Part shown: positions 13,101 through 25,100 of the stretch, in pieces
How the letters are laid out: each line of letters begins with the position of its first letter
Numbering within the stretch: position 1 is the first letter of the stretch
Notes under the pieces: generated by a model
Seen by the model: the letters and a program-made list of their open reading frames with translations, nothing else
Told to the model about the DNA's origin: nothing
Database searches by the model: none
Position numbers and translations under genes: made by a program
Origin: Branchinecta lynchi
Lineage: Eukaryota > Arthropoda > Branchiopoda > Anostraca > Branchinectidae
DNA length: 64,000 nucleotides
Assembly: GCA_023053575.1 (NCBI GenBank)
Contig: JAKZAP010000003.1
Coordinates: 31,068,228 to 31,132,227, forward strand
Reading direction: 5' to 3'

Positions 13101-16100
13101 ATGAGAGTAACATGGAAAGTGAAAGTGACCAGGAAGAACTTGGCATTTGCCCATATATGTTTAAGCCACAGTGCTCATCAGATTCGTCTGATGAATCGAA
13201 CATTTCACAATCTTCGCTTTGTTAGCCATTGAAACACACGCTTTTGCAGACATTCAAATTTGCCGCCACTCGCTGTAAAGTTATTTGTCCTGCAACCAGC
13301 GGAGATTCCAAATATCACCACTAGACTAAGCAACGTAAACGACACGAGTCAAAATAATTCAGTGTATTCAAATCAAACGTATAAAAATAAGTTGGCTTTT
13401 CACTTAAACTTTAACCAGGCCTGAAACCCAGAAAAAATGCATTTATTTGTCCGCTATCCACAGATCATGTATTTCATCAAATTAATGTATTCTTTCGGAT
13501 TTGTGGTACCTCTATGGACTTGTCCCTCTATGCTTGAAATATTCAGCAACAAAAAAGGTAAGCCATTGCCGAAAAGTAATACATATAACAGAAAGACGTA
13601 CGTTGTCATCGCTTTGCTACTCCCTTTGGAGGAGTTGCATAATCCAATTTGCCGAGCTTACACTGTCAGAGGTTTCATGACAGATAGCGCATAACACTTT
13701 CAAGAATAACACCTTTTCACTTAGAAATAAAAGGCGTATTCTCGCCGTCCCCGAGGACTCCACTTGAGGAGTCCCCGCGTTTTTGTTTGTCCCGGGGACG
13801 GGCAATGCTCCGATTATCATCATCATCATCAGAAAGGACTCCCTTTCAGATTCGGAGGGGAATCAGTTTTTGCTTTTTTTAGTGCAATGTAATATTAATT
13901 GAAAGCAATCAGAATAAACAAAACCAAGAATAAAGCGAGTCCCGACTAATTTCGTCAACAGCATATTTTTTATGGCACTTGAGCATACTCAAGTGCCATA
14001 TAGCGATCGTAATTTCTGTCGGTCTGTCGGTCTGTCTGTCTGTCGTTCTGTCGTTCTGTCGGTCTGTCCAGGTTTTGCTAGTTTGGGCACTTCCAGACAA
14101 CCTAGGACGATGAAACTTCACAGGCATATCAGGGACCAGACCAGATCAACTTACAAATAATCACTTCCCCAATCAAACTTTCCCCGGATCCGGGAGTCCG
14201 AAAACTATAAAGTAAAACGAGAGCAAAAAGTAAAACGGGAGCAAAAAAAAGCGCTGCCTGAGCGCGGAATCGAACCTGGAACCTTCGTGTTACCAGTCCA
14301 ATATTCTACCACTCAGCCATGCGACGATGTACAGAAGGGAATGCGAGAATGCATGTGGTTTAAAATAGTCAGTCCAAGTCAAACAAATCTAGTGAAACGC
14401 TTGGCAGAAATATCAGGGAACCGACAACTATTAACATGCATAACTTTGGAAAGGGTAATCAGACATACGTGAAACTTGACCTTTGTGTTGCCAGTCCAGT
14501 TTTCTACCACTGACACTGAGCCATGCCCTGATGTATAAAAAAGCGAATGCGAGAATACATACGGTTTAAAGATGGTCAGTCCAAGTCAAACAAATCTAGT
14601 GAAACGCTTGGCAGGAATATCAGGGAACCGACCAGATTAACTTGGATATAATCATATTCCGGATCCGATCATAGTGGGGGGAGTGGAGGGATGGGAAATC
14701 CGGAAACTACGGTATGTCCCGGTTTTGCTAGTTTGGGCACTTCCACATAAGCTAGGACGATGAAACTTGGCAGGCGTGTAAGGGACCGAACCAGATTAAC
14801 ATGGAAACAATCACTTCCCCGATCCGGCCATCATGGGGGGGGTGGATCAACAGGAAATCCGGAAACTAGTAACATGCATAACATTACCACGGGTAATCGG
14901 ACTTGCATGAAACTTGACATACGCCAAGAACAAGTGCTTCAGATGCTCAGTTTCAAATCCGGACCAGATCCGATAACTGTGGGAGGGGGGGCTGGAGGGG
15001 GGCACCCAAAACCTCGTGAACCGCTTCCACATAAGCTAGAACGATGAAACTTGGCAGGCGTATTGGCAAACCGACCAGATTAACTTGGAAATAATCACTT
15101 CCTCGATCCGGACATCTTGGGGGTGGGGGGAGTGGAGGGATGGGAAATCCGGAAAGTAGTAGCATGCCTAACTTTGGAACGGGTAATCAGATATGCATGA
15201 AACTTGACATATTTCAAGAACAGGTGGTTCAGAAGCTCAATTTCGAATCTGGACCAGATCCGATAACTTGGGGGGGGGGGGCTGGAGGGGACACCGGAAA
15301 TCTCATGAAACGCTTCCACATAAGCTAGGACAATGAAATTTGGCAGGCATATCAGGGAACCGACCAGAAGAACTTGGAAATAATCATTTTCCCCATCCGG
15401 CGATCGTGGGGGAGTGGAGGGATGGGAAATCCGGAAACTAGTAACATGCATAACTTTGGAACGGGTAATCAGACATGCATGAAACCTCGCATGAAACTTG
15501 ACATATATCAAGAACAAGTGCTTCAGATACTCAGTTTCAAATCCGGGCCAGATCCGATCACTGAGGGGGGGGAGCTGCAGGGGGAACCGGAAATCTGGTG
15601 AAACGCTTCCAAATAAGCTAGCACAATAAAACTTGACAGGCATATGAGGGAACCAACCAGATTAACATGGAAATAATCACTTCCCCGATCCTGTTATCGC
15701 GGGGAGGGGGGGTGGAGGGAAGGGGAATCCAGAATCCGGAAACTAGAAACATGCATAACTCTGGAATGGATAATCGGACATGTATAAAACTTGACAATTG
15801 TGAAGAACAAGTGTCTCAGATTTTCAGTTTCAAATCTGGACCGAATCCGAAGAGAGGGGATGAGAGGGGGGACCGGAAATGTCGTGAAATGCTTAGGGTC
15901 GAGGGATCGGGATGTCACAGTAGAGGGGTTGGAAGGGGTTTTCCCGGACTTCCGGTGATCACGAGTTAGGGTACTTCCACATGTACTAGGACCATGAAAC
16001 TTGGCAGACATATTAGGTACTCTTCCAGGTCAACTTGAAAATAGTTCTTTTCCCGATCCGACGATCATGGGGGAGATTCTATTGACATGCATAACTTTGG

Positions 16101-19100
16101 AACAGGTGATCAGACGTGCATGAAACTTGTCAAGTGTCAAGAACAAGTGACTCAGATGATCAATTTCAAGTCTGGAACGGACCCGATAACATCGGGAGGA
16201 GCTGGAGGCGGGGGAGAAATCTCTTGAAATGCTTAGAGTCGAGAGATCGGGATGGGACTTGGAGGGAAGAACAAGCATAAGCCATAGATACATTGTAGAG
16301 GCTTAACGGCCTGCCTTTCAATTTGCAAATATATTATTATTATTATTATTATTATTGACAAAACAGGACCGATCGTGTCGCAGTGGGGGGAGTAGGAGGG
16401 GGTTTTCCCTAGTTCCGATGATCACGAGTTAAGGTACTTCCAGATGTGCTATGACCGTGAAACTTTGCAGGCATCTTAGGGACTCTATTAGATCGGCTTG
16501 CAAATATAGTCCCTCCCCGATCAGATCATCGTTGGAGGAAGATACAATTTTCAATGAGTGGTATAACCATTTCAGATTTACTAGATCAAGCCCGTTATCT
16601 GATGAAATAAATATCGGGAGAGAGATCCAGCCTTGAAAACTGCAAACCGTATCTGACAAACATGATAACTGTTCTTACAAGTGCCATATGAGCTTTCAGC
16701 TCTTGTTTTTTGAACAAAATCCATTTTGGAAGCAGTCCCCGTGTTCTCGCTGTTTCTGTACGCGGAGTCCGCGTGGAGTGACTCCCTCTATTCTCGCCGT
16801 TCCCTTCGATTCCCCGAGGATTCCTCGGGGAACGGCGAGAATACGCCTTAAGTGTTATGACCAATTAAGTTTATACTATTTCGTGCCTAGATCTCCAACA
16901 ACACCTTCAGTAGGTAAAAATACTACACTGTCAGAAGTCACATAAAGACAACAGAAGGATGCGCGGTTTCAACAGATAACACTTTGGGATGCTATCTATT
17001 ATGTTTCTTTCGTTCCCGTTAGTATTTTTACCAATTGAAGGTGTTGTTGGAGATCTACCACGAAATAGTGTAAACTTAATTGGTCATAACACTTTATTTG
17101 TAAGTGAAAAGGTGTTATTCTTGAAAGTGTTATACGCTATCTGTTATGAAACTTCTGACAGTGTAGCGTCCGTAACACGTTGAAATTCAAATTTCCAGGG
17201 GTGAATTTTGGGTTGTCGTGCTAGCAGCGCACATTTTGAACGTTATTACTAGAGCCAGAGGTGAAAAGAATACAAAATTCCTTGGATGACACAAAATAAT
17301 TCAGTGTAATTCAAAAATCAGATGTAAAAATAAGCATACATTTTCAGTTAAACCTCAAACAGTTAAAAACAAGTATAACTAAAAAGCCATTATTTCAGGC
17401 TTAGGTTTTTTTTTGGGGGGGGAGGGAACTGGAGAAGTTATTTGTCGTTAGGCAGCGTGTTCTTGTGTCCTAGGTTTTGCTTGACCAAAACTATGGGGGG
17501 GAAGCAAGTGGAGAAGTTATTTAGCGCTAGGCAGCGTTTTCTTGTGTCCTAGGTTTTGCTTGAACAAAACTATGGAACTAATGTCCCTAGAGTAATGTAC
17601 TTAGATGCTGTGGCTTTCCTTCCTCATTAATGTCTGTCCACCGCAAAGTTGCCCCTAGTGGAAAAAGTGATGTCGCCTCTGGATTATAAATTATCGTAAA
17701 GTGTGCAGCATAATCTCAGCCGAGGCAGTATCGGGTGTGAACCTGTGACGTTCTCGTACATCGGCTAGCGGCTGCATTTGTCACCCTTAGCGATAAGTTA
17801 AAATGAAAGATTTACATAAAGGTAAACAACCGGAATAAACAAAATTTGTTTTGGGAATATCATGCAGCTTCAGATTTATTCGTCTTTGGGTCGATGGTTC
17901 CCGTTAGTTTTTTGTATATGTGTGGAAAGGTGGTCCGATGTGTGGAAAGGTGGATGAGGATGTTTTTCACTTTATGTGTGAATGTGAAGGATTGAGTGAT
18001 TTAAGGGTCGAAGCATTTGGGGTGGGAATTACTAGGAAGGAGGGGCTATTAGAAAAGATTGGAAGTACAAAAACTGGGGATATCGGCAAGGTGACTAGAT
18101 TCCTCCGCGTTGGTTTGTTCCATAGAGAGCGATTTTTGTAGTTTGTTGTGTCTTTTTTTTGTTTTGTTGCCCTGATCCCCTGGGTTTTTTCGAGCAATAA
18201 ATTCATTCATTCATTCATTATAAATGAAAGAATCTAAGCTTTAAAGCATCTTCAAGCTTGCCAAGTTGCAGTGGCTCATTCGGAATCCTTTGAATGATCT
18301 CTCAGTAAAGCTGAAGTACGGAATTGGGTAAATAATCAATTGTTCATTTAAAGGACACCTGAACAATGAAACTATACTTGAACACACCATGGAGAATGCA
18401 TTTACAGACATGGACACGGAGATCATTCTTCTCCTGAGCGTGACGTTTTCAAAATGGGGATGATTGTTTCCGGAGGTTTGCACATGCAGACTCCAAGACA
18501 AAAAGCGCAATTCATTCAAATCTTGTACAGCGCTGGCCGGATTGTATTGGAATTTCTTCTAAATATACGTTTGGGCTTATCTTGTTAAAAAATATTCAAG
18601 AAGAAGGGTTGATTGGAGACATTTGTTCATTTCTAAAATTGCTCGGTACTGAAATAAGGACAGATGCAAAATGGAACAAAAGTCATAGCTTGCAAACGGT
18701 ATTTCGTATTTGGATTGGGTTTTCTGCAGGCAATGTTAACGGACGTCATACAGATAGGGATGATACTTGGTACTCTTCATTCAGGTGTCCTGTAAAGGGG
18801 CATGACAACCCAGAGAAAATTCATTTGTCCATTTCTCCGGTATTCCCAAATAAGCATTATCTATTTGTATGGAAAATATTCAAGCTTGTGGTAATTTGTA
18901 ATTTGAAATATTTAGGATCAGCAATAGACCAATTACCAGCTTTCAATGAACGGATATGCTATCACTGTAAAAGTTTCTCCGTATACAGATTAAAGTTAAC
19001 TGCAGTACTTGCTATTCGGACTTATCTCTACGGAGATAACATTAATCCCAAATAGAGATGAACCCGAGTAGCAAACTGTAATAATAATAATAATAATATA

Positions 19101-22100
19101 TTTGCAAATTGAATGGCAGACCGTTAAGCCTCTACAAAATTCTTAATTTGTATCTCTTCTAAATTTGCACAAGGAGAAAATGTCACTTGAATAATACTCA
19201 TCAACTTCCTTCTTGAATGTCAGTAGGTTTGTGGAGGCGTTTACTCTCTCTAGTAAGTTGTTTGTTAATCTTTATACGGAGAAACTTTTTACAGTGTACG
19301 CTGCTAGTAGTGACTAGTGCGATATTTTGCCTCGTGGCGCATAGCAGCATCTATGGTTTTCGGTCATTCACGATTTCATGGAGGGGAAAAAAAAATATAC
19401 ATCCTCATTGCAATTCAAATTGCGCGGTCAATTCGGTATTTTTTAGGGCGCCGACCATAGCTTCGTTTTTGTTGCAATAGCGCTGCCGCATCGCTGCTGC
19501 AGCACTTCTTTGCTTTTGCACAATATGCGTTTTTGGACTCACTTTCTTCTTGGTTGAAGCGGCAGCGCTGCAGCATCTTGCAAGGAAGCACGTACTTGGT
19601 CGGTGAGCAAGTCCGCGCTTCTCGAAAAGCGCTGCCGTCTTCCTCGGAAGCGCTGCAGTGCAAAAACGGATGTAGAAAGAATCAGTCCAAAATCGGCCGA
19701 GAAGTGGACCTGCAGCATGCAACAAAAACAAGGCTCATATTCTATACTACGGTCGAGAAAAAATAAAAGCCGGAGTCAAAATAACTGGTTTATTCAGGTA
19801 CAAGATGCAAAACTAAGCTGGCTTTTCAGCTAAACTTTAAGGCTAATTTGAGATTGCCAATTTGCGGTGGTGGATTCAAAATTCCTTGAATAGTAGACCC
19901 TCTCTTCTAGTCGTACTTTATGTGGGTTCGGTGGCGACTTATAAACGAGACCGACCGCGGGGCATCATCATCTATCTGTCTAACGAAATATTGTCTGCTA
20001 CAACTTGCACAAATACGCGTCCAGGATTCTCAAAGAAAACCTATACCCGCGTTGGGTTCCGCCATTCCCTTCCCCCTCGTCAAAAACCCTCTCGGACGTA
20101 ACTCTCACAAAACCCTCCTCCCCCCCCCCTACAGAGTGTTAATAAAATAACCAGGGGATGCCCACTCACGAAATTATGTGTACAGAAAATTCCCGGCACC
20201 GGCACCGACTGACACCAGCTGGCACCCGTTGCCACGTGTTAGAACATGGTTAGGTAATTTATTGCCGACACCGCTGGTTCCGGCCGGTTCTGATCGAGGC
20301 CCGAAAGGGTGTACAGCAGGTGTCGGGGACGGTGGAGCCCCTCTTAAACTGACTGTATTCTTGTGGAAAGTATTTGTAGATGCGAGCGGCCGGCGAGCCC
20401 CCGTCACACGTTTACATTTGATTAGCGAGTCTGGGGAAAATCCGTTAGTGCTTGCAGTTTTTAATAAGATTTCCAATTTCGTATATATTTGCATTGGGGT
20501 GGGGTTTCAATAAATCAGTCAATCAATTTGTATTATTTAAAACACATTTCTTGCTGTATTAACAAAACACCGAATATTTGTTCTCTCGTCAAATATAACT
20601 ATATACAATTTCGCATTTACCTAGTCAAATATTCAATAATTACACAAGAACAAGAATTGCAACAAGTAAAGCGCTAAACTTCAATATTAACACAAAAGAG
20701 GAAAATAATGTAAAAAGTCGTGTTCTGAAAACTTCTTTCGTACCGCGCATGAATCGGCCATATTATAGTTCAGCGCTCCAAGTGGACTAGTTTCTGTTAG
20801 TCCTCCATTGCCTCATAACCAACACTTGCGTAGACATAGTAAAAAGTCGAATCCATTGGGTAGTGGGTCACTTTCACTTTCTGCTGCTGAGACGTATGCC
20901 AAATCTCCATTACCTGGGACACAGATGACAGGTTTTCCACTAACCTGTGGATCTATTTTCCACTAACCTGTGGATCTATTTTACCATGTCTGATCCAAGT
21001 GCTGGCGGTGAGGCATAGGGGGATTAACAGAAACTAATCCGCTTGGAAGCGCTGAACGCGAATATGGCCAATTGCACGAATGGGTTGTATCTTAGGAACT
21101 GATTGTGCTGCCATTCTCTGTGGCCGGGAGGGGAAAGAATTGCCGATAACTGCGGTCTTCCAGTAGTTGGTCATCAAACTTGGTAGAAAGTTGTGTTGGT
21201 GCCGGGAGACCCACCCGGGTGCCCCCCCCCCCCCCCCCTTGCTGGTGGGATGTATCACTGCTGCATTGTGCTTGTCCCTTGTCTGCTGTGGAGCGGTTCT
21301 TTTTGACAGAAACTTTATGGTGTGCTTCTTCATTGTGTTTGCTATTTGTTCCCACCACCATTTCGGGAATTTGGAGGAAATTCGGCTGTCAGGAAGCTAT
21401 GAGACACAGCTTAGGATGTTGAGGGTTTTTGCGGCGCAGATGTGGGATTCATAAATTGCCTTTACCGTTGCCAAATGTCACGCAGATGGAAATGAGGAAA
21501 GTTTTTTTTTGTGGGTGTGGGAAGGGGGAATGTCTCCATCTCAACACGTGTAACAGTTTTTCTGAACGCTTAGCAATTTCAGACGGTCTCTTGGAGAAAC
21601 TGGAAGAGACATGTAGCCCCTTTCGAATTTGATTAGCCCTTCAGATACAAATTTCAAAAAAGAGACCACGGATAACTGGAAATCCTCATCAGAAGTACTA
21701 TCATAATTGATAGCGCTACAGGCTACTTCTCAACCTTTTTTGTCTTTTTCTTTTATCAATTTTAAAGATTTTTTCTTCTGGGTGTGGGAAGGGGAATGTC
21801 TCCATCTCAATACGTGTAACAGTTTTTCTGAACGCTTAGCAATTTCAGACGCTCTTTGGTGAAAATGGAAGAGACATGCAACCCCTTTAGAATTTGTTTA
21901 GCCCTTCAGATACAAATTTCAAAAAAGAGACCACGGATAACTGGAAATCCTCATCAGAAGTACTATCATAATTGATAGCGCTACAGGCTACTTCTCAACC
22001 TTTTTTGTCTTTTTCTTTTATCAATTTTAAAGATTTTTTCTTCTGGGTGTGGGAAGGGGAATGTCTCCATCTCAACACGTGTAACAGTTTTTCTGAACGC

Positions 22101-25100
22101 TTAGCAATTTCAGACGCTCTTTGGTGAAAATGGAAGAGACATGCAACCCCTTTAGAATTTGTTTAGCCCTTCAGATACAAATTTCAAAAAAGAGACCACG
22201 GATAACTGGAAATCCTCATCAGAAGTACTATCATAATTGATAGCGCTACAGGCTACTTCTCAACCTTTTTTGTCTTTTTCTTTTATCAATTTTAAAGATT
22301 TTTTCTTCTGGGTGTGGGAAGGGGAATGTCTCCATCTCAATACGTGTAACAGTTTTTCTGAACGCTTAGCAATTTCAGACGCTCTTTGGTGAAAATGGAA
22401 GAGACATGCAACCCCTTTAGAATTTGTTTAGCCCTTCAGATACAAATTTCAAAAAAGAGACCACGGATAACTGGAAATCCTCATCAGAAGTACTATCATA
22501 ATTGATAGCGCTACAGGCTACTTCTCAACCTTTTTTGTCTTTTTCTTTTATCAATTTTAAAGATTTTTTCTTGGGGGTGTTGGAAGGGGGAATGTCTCCA
22601 TCTCTACACGTGTAACAGTTTTTCTGAACGCTTAGGAATTTTAGACGCTCTTTTGGAGAAACTGGAAGAGGAGGTCTAGAATGTCTTTGATGGACATATA
22701 AGATGTAACAACCATCATTCATTTTTCTGTTTGACCTAGATGTTTGTCGTCCTGAAGCTTCGCCTGGTCCTTGCTCTGGCCAGTTCCTTAAATACTACTT
22801 CAGCGCGAGTGAGAACCGGTGCCAGGAATTCCGGTACGGCGGATGTGCAGGTAATGGAAATAGATTCAGCTCAGTTGATGAATGCGAAACAGTCTGCATT
22901 CAGCAGAGTGAGCCGTCACCGCCTGGTAAAACCACAGCTGAGTCCAATCTAGGTAAGTTCTAAAATGGTTCTCTCATGGTTCATGGTTTCTCATTTAGAA
23001 TCTTTTTTTAAGCACAGACTGGCTTATGACCTTAACTTCTAAAGCCCACCTTAATTTGTCCGCCCTTGTATAATAATATTTTTGATTGGCTTGTCTATGT
23101 GACAGCTTCCATTGGAAAAGAATTGGTAGGTTCCTATTGTGAAAATGATATGTAGTTACCGGTAATGTGGTTAAAAATAACCTAAAGTAAAGTAATTTAA
23201 ATACTTTTCTTTTATTCGTGACTGACCCGTCGTACCTGTAGTAGTGATCATTCCGTTCATTCTCCCTTACCAGATTTCAAGTGTCTTATAAAATGTTATA
23301 AAACAGGTAGTTACCTCCAGGGGCGTCACGACTGGGGGTGGGGGAGGGGGTACCCCCCCCCCCTAACGCTGTCGGCCAGTCTGTAAAAAATAACCGAGTC
23401 GGCGCGAAGCGCCTCGAATTTTCGTCGAAACAGTTGATTTTTTCATGAAAACAGTCGTTTTTTCTGAAAATTGGTCGATTTTTCGTCGGAATAGTCGGTT
23501 TTTCTGAAAATCAGTCGATTTTTTCAAAAATGTAATTTTTGTTGTTGAAAACAGTCGTTTTTTCTGCAGAAAAAGTCGGTAAAAATTACCAGCCAGTCGG
23601 TAAATGCCTCGACCCCTTCCGCCCCCCCCCCAAACATTTTGGCTAGTAACGCCTCTTTTTTCCTCCAAAGAAGTTGATATTAAGTGATTCCACCGCTAAC
23701 GTTCTGTGTATCGATTATCATAATTTCAGGTTCAGGTTCTTTAATTTCAAAAACACTTCGTGACAATATATTTCGATCACTGCGGGCTGGCAGGGAAACG
23801 AGCTCGTTAGCTCGGCCGCTTTTAAACACCGGCTATGTGTAGATAATATAATCGAGTCTTTCATCTGTAAAGACGCACATAAAAGAAAGAAGACTCGTTC
23901 CATTCTGCATACTGGACATTTAACATGTGGGACTTATGATGACATGCATAGTTAATGGTTCCGTTCGAAATAGAACAGTTAACATACCCCCATAAGTTAC
24001 CTCGCCTTCGGCTCGGATAGGCTATTTTAATGGCCGTCTCGATGCTATTTTGATATCAACCTCGATGTCAGATTCAGATTATTTATTAACACAAAAACAA
24101 TATAATTCCTGGAACAAACTGCATGTCCACCTATAAAAAGCCATGCGGCTTATGGGAGCAAACATACAATTAAGACTAAAGAGTTGTTGGATTCTTGATA
24201 CACAGAGGTATTTAATTCCATAGCGCTACTCCTGTGTGTTTTATTGGAAACGGCCCTCTTGAAGCATGCCTTATTTGGTGAGACAATAAACTATTTGATG
24301 CTGAAGATGTCGGAAAACGATGTCGGAAGTTAACCTTTAATAGTCTAGCTTGTAGATGATCACCGGTTGCTATTTCCCCTCCACTTTTCCGATTGCACTT
24401 TAGCTATTGCATTACCTTCTTACCTTAACCTTAGCCATCTGCCGCTTACCGGTTAGCCGGGGACCGTGCGATCAGAACTACCGCCGCTGGCACTACGACG
24501 AAAATCGTGGCACTTGTGTGCCGTTCATGTTTGGCGGCTGCGCTGGCAACCTGAACAAGTTCAGGAGTTTCGAGTCCTGTATTAGCTTCTGCACGGCTGC
24601 CATTGAGCAGGCACGTGCAAGTGTGGAACGTGATAGACAGCGTGAGTGAGGCATGGTTTTATTCGGGAATTATCACAAAACCGCGCACGTGACCGCGTGG
24701 CGTTTTCCTGCTTAACAGCACTTGGGTCCCTTTTGCTTGTTTATCAGAACGTGCAACGTTTTGCGTCTCATCGTATCTTAAAGGACACCTGAATGGAGAG
24801 TACCAAGTATCATCCCTATATGTATGACTTCCGTTAACATTGCCTGCAGAAAACCCAGTCCAAATACGAAATAGTGTTTCCAAGCTATGATTTTTGCTCC
24901 ATTTTGCATCTGTCCTTATTTCAGTACCGAACAATTTTAGGAATGAACAAATGTCTCCAATCAACCCTTCTTCTGGAATATTTTAAACCAGTTAGGCCTC
25001 ACTTATCTAGAAGAAATTCCAAGACGATCAGGCCAGCGCTGTACAAGATTTGAAAGAATTTCGCCTTTTTCTTGGAGTCTGCATGTGCAAATCTCCAGAA

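Larger units (their letters stand above)
13972..16707 (+). mobile_element. Family C element, copy 1: Helentron-like, with central tandem repeats
   Basis: Starts with a perfect hairpin (TATGGCACTTGAG, 4-nt loop, complement; 13970-14000), followed by a gtcggtctgtctgtctgtcg microsatellite (14015-14070). A long centre of degenerate tandem units of about 285 bp follows (cttccacataagctag at about 14743, 15026, 15314 and 15607, each with gatgaaacttggcagg and catgaaacttgacata). The end is aagtgccatatgagctttcagctcttg, with a GAGCT/AGCTC stem-loop. Inserted in a T-run. No Rep/helicase frame. The Helentron comparison is inference from architecture. Confidence 0.7.
13733..16852. mobile_element. Family A MITE, split by element C
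   Basis: Ends are AGGCGTATTCTCGCCG at the left and its complement at the right. The left part (to about 13971) and right part (from about 16708) together match the intact 401-bp copy at 40278-40678, including ccgcgtttttgtttgtcccg, gaaaggactccctttcagat, aatttcgtcaac and the right arm gtggagtgactccctctatt. C is inserted in the internal T-run. Confidence 0.85.
13661..17166. mobile_element. Family D foldback element, copy 1, split by nested A and C
   Basis: Outer element of a triple nest. The left arm is 13661-13732 plus 16853-16922; the right arm is 17024-17165 and is the near-perfect complement of the joined left arm (about 140 bp: acactgtcaga, taacactttcaagaataaca, attaagttta.actatttcg, agatct.ccaacaacacc). 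The loop is about 100 bp and begins with another ctacactgtcagaagt. Element A interrupts the left arm after gaaataaa. Confidence 0.85.
12414..22739 (+). other. Intron 6 (10.3 kb, heavily repeat-filled)
   Basis: Largest intron. In order: fragments of a dispersed repeat (12775-13020, 13240-13560); the triple nest D/A/C (13661-17166); another dispersed-repeat fragment (17195-17400); LINE 3' fragments (17920-18225, 19079-19270); MITE L copy 1 (18349-18796); MITE E copy 4 (18963-19298); MITE I copy 1 (19461-19733); a LINE remnant with MITE P (20508-21180); and the 265-bp array (21490-22675). No exon was found. Confidence 0.75.

Noticed and set aside
15095..15643. 182-residue minus-strand frame
   Set aside because: Produced by the tandem units of element C, which lack stops on that strand; the same words repeat with the repeat period.
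18582..19055. 157-residue frame whose peptide recurs at 24659-24964
   Set aside because: Tempting as a conserved protein, but both lie in MITE L copies, and the third copy (44997) carries stops in the same frame. The likeness is DNA-level repeat identity.
19400..19745. Several overlapping short frames rich in Cys and Ala
   Set aside because: They fall in palindromic MITE I and recur in its second copy on both strands; no evidence of coding.
21490..22675. Regular repeats as a possible CRISPR array
   Set aside because: The whole 265-bp unit repeats with no unique spacers, and the window is clearly eukaryotic.
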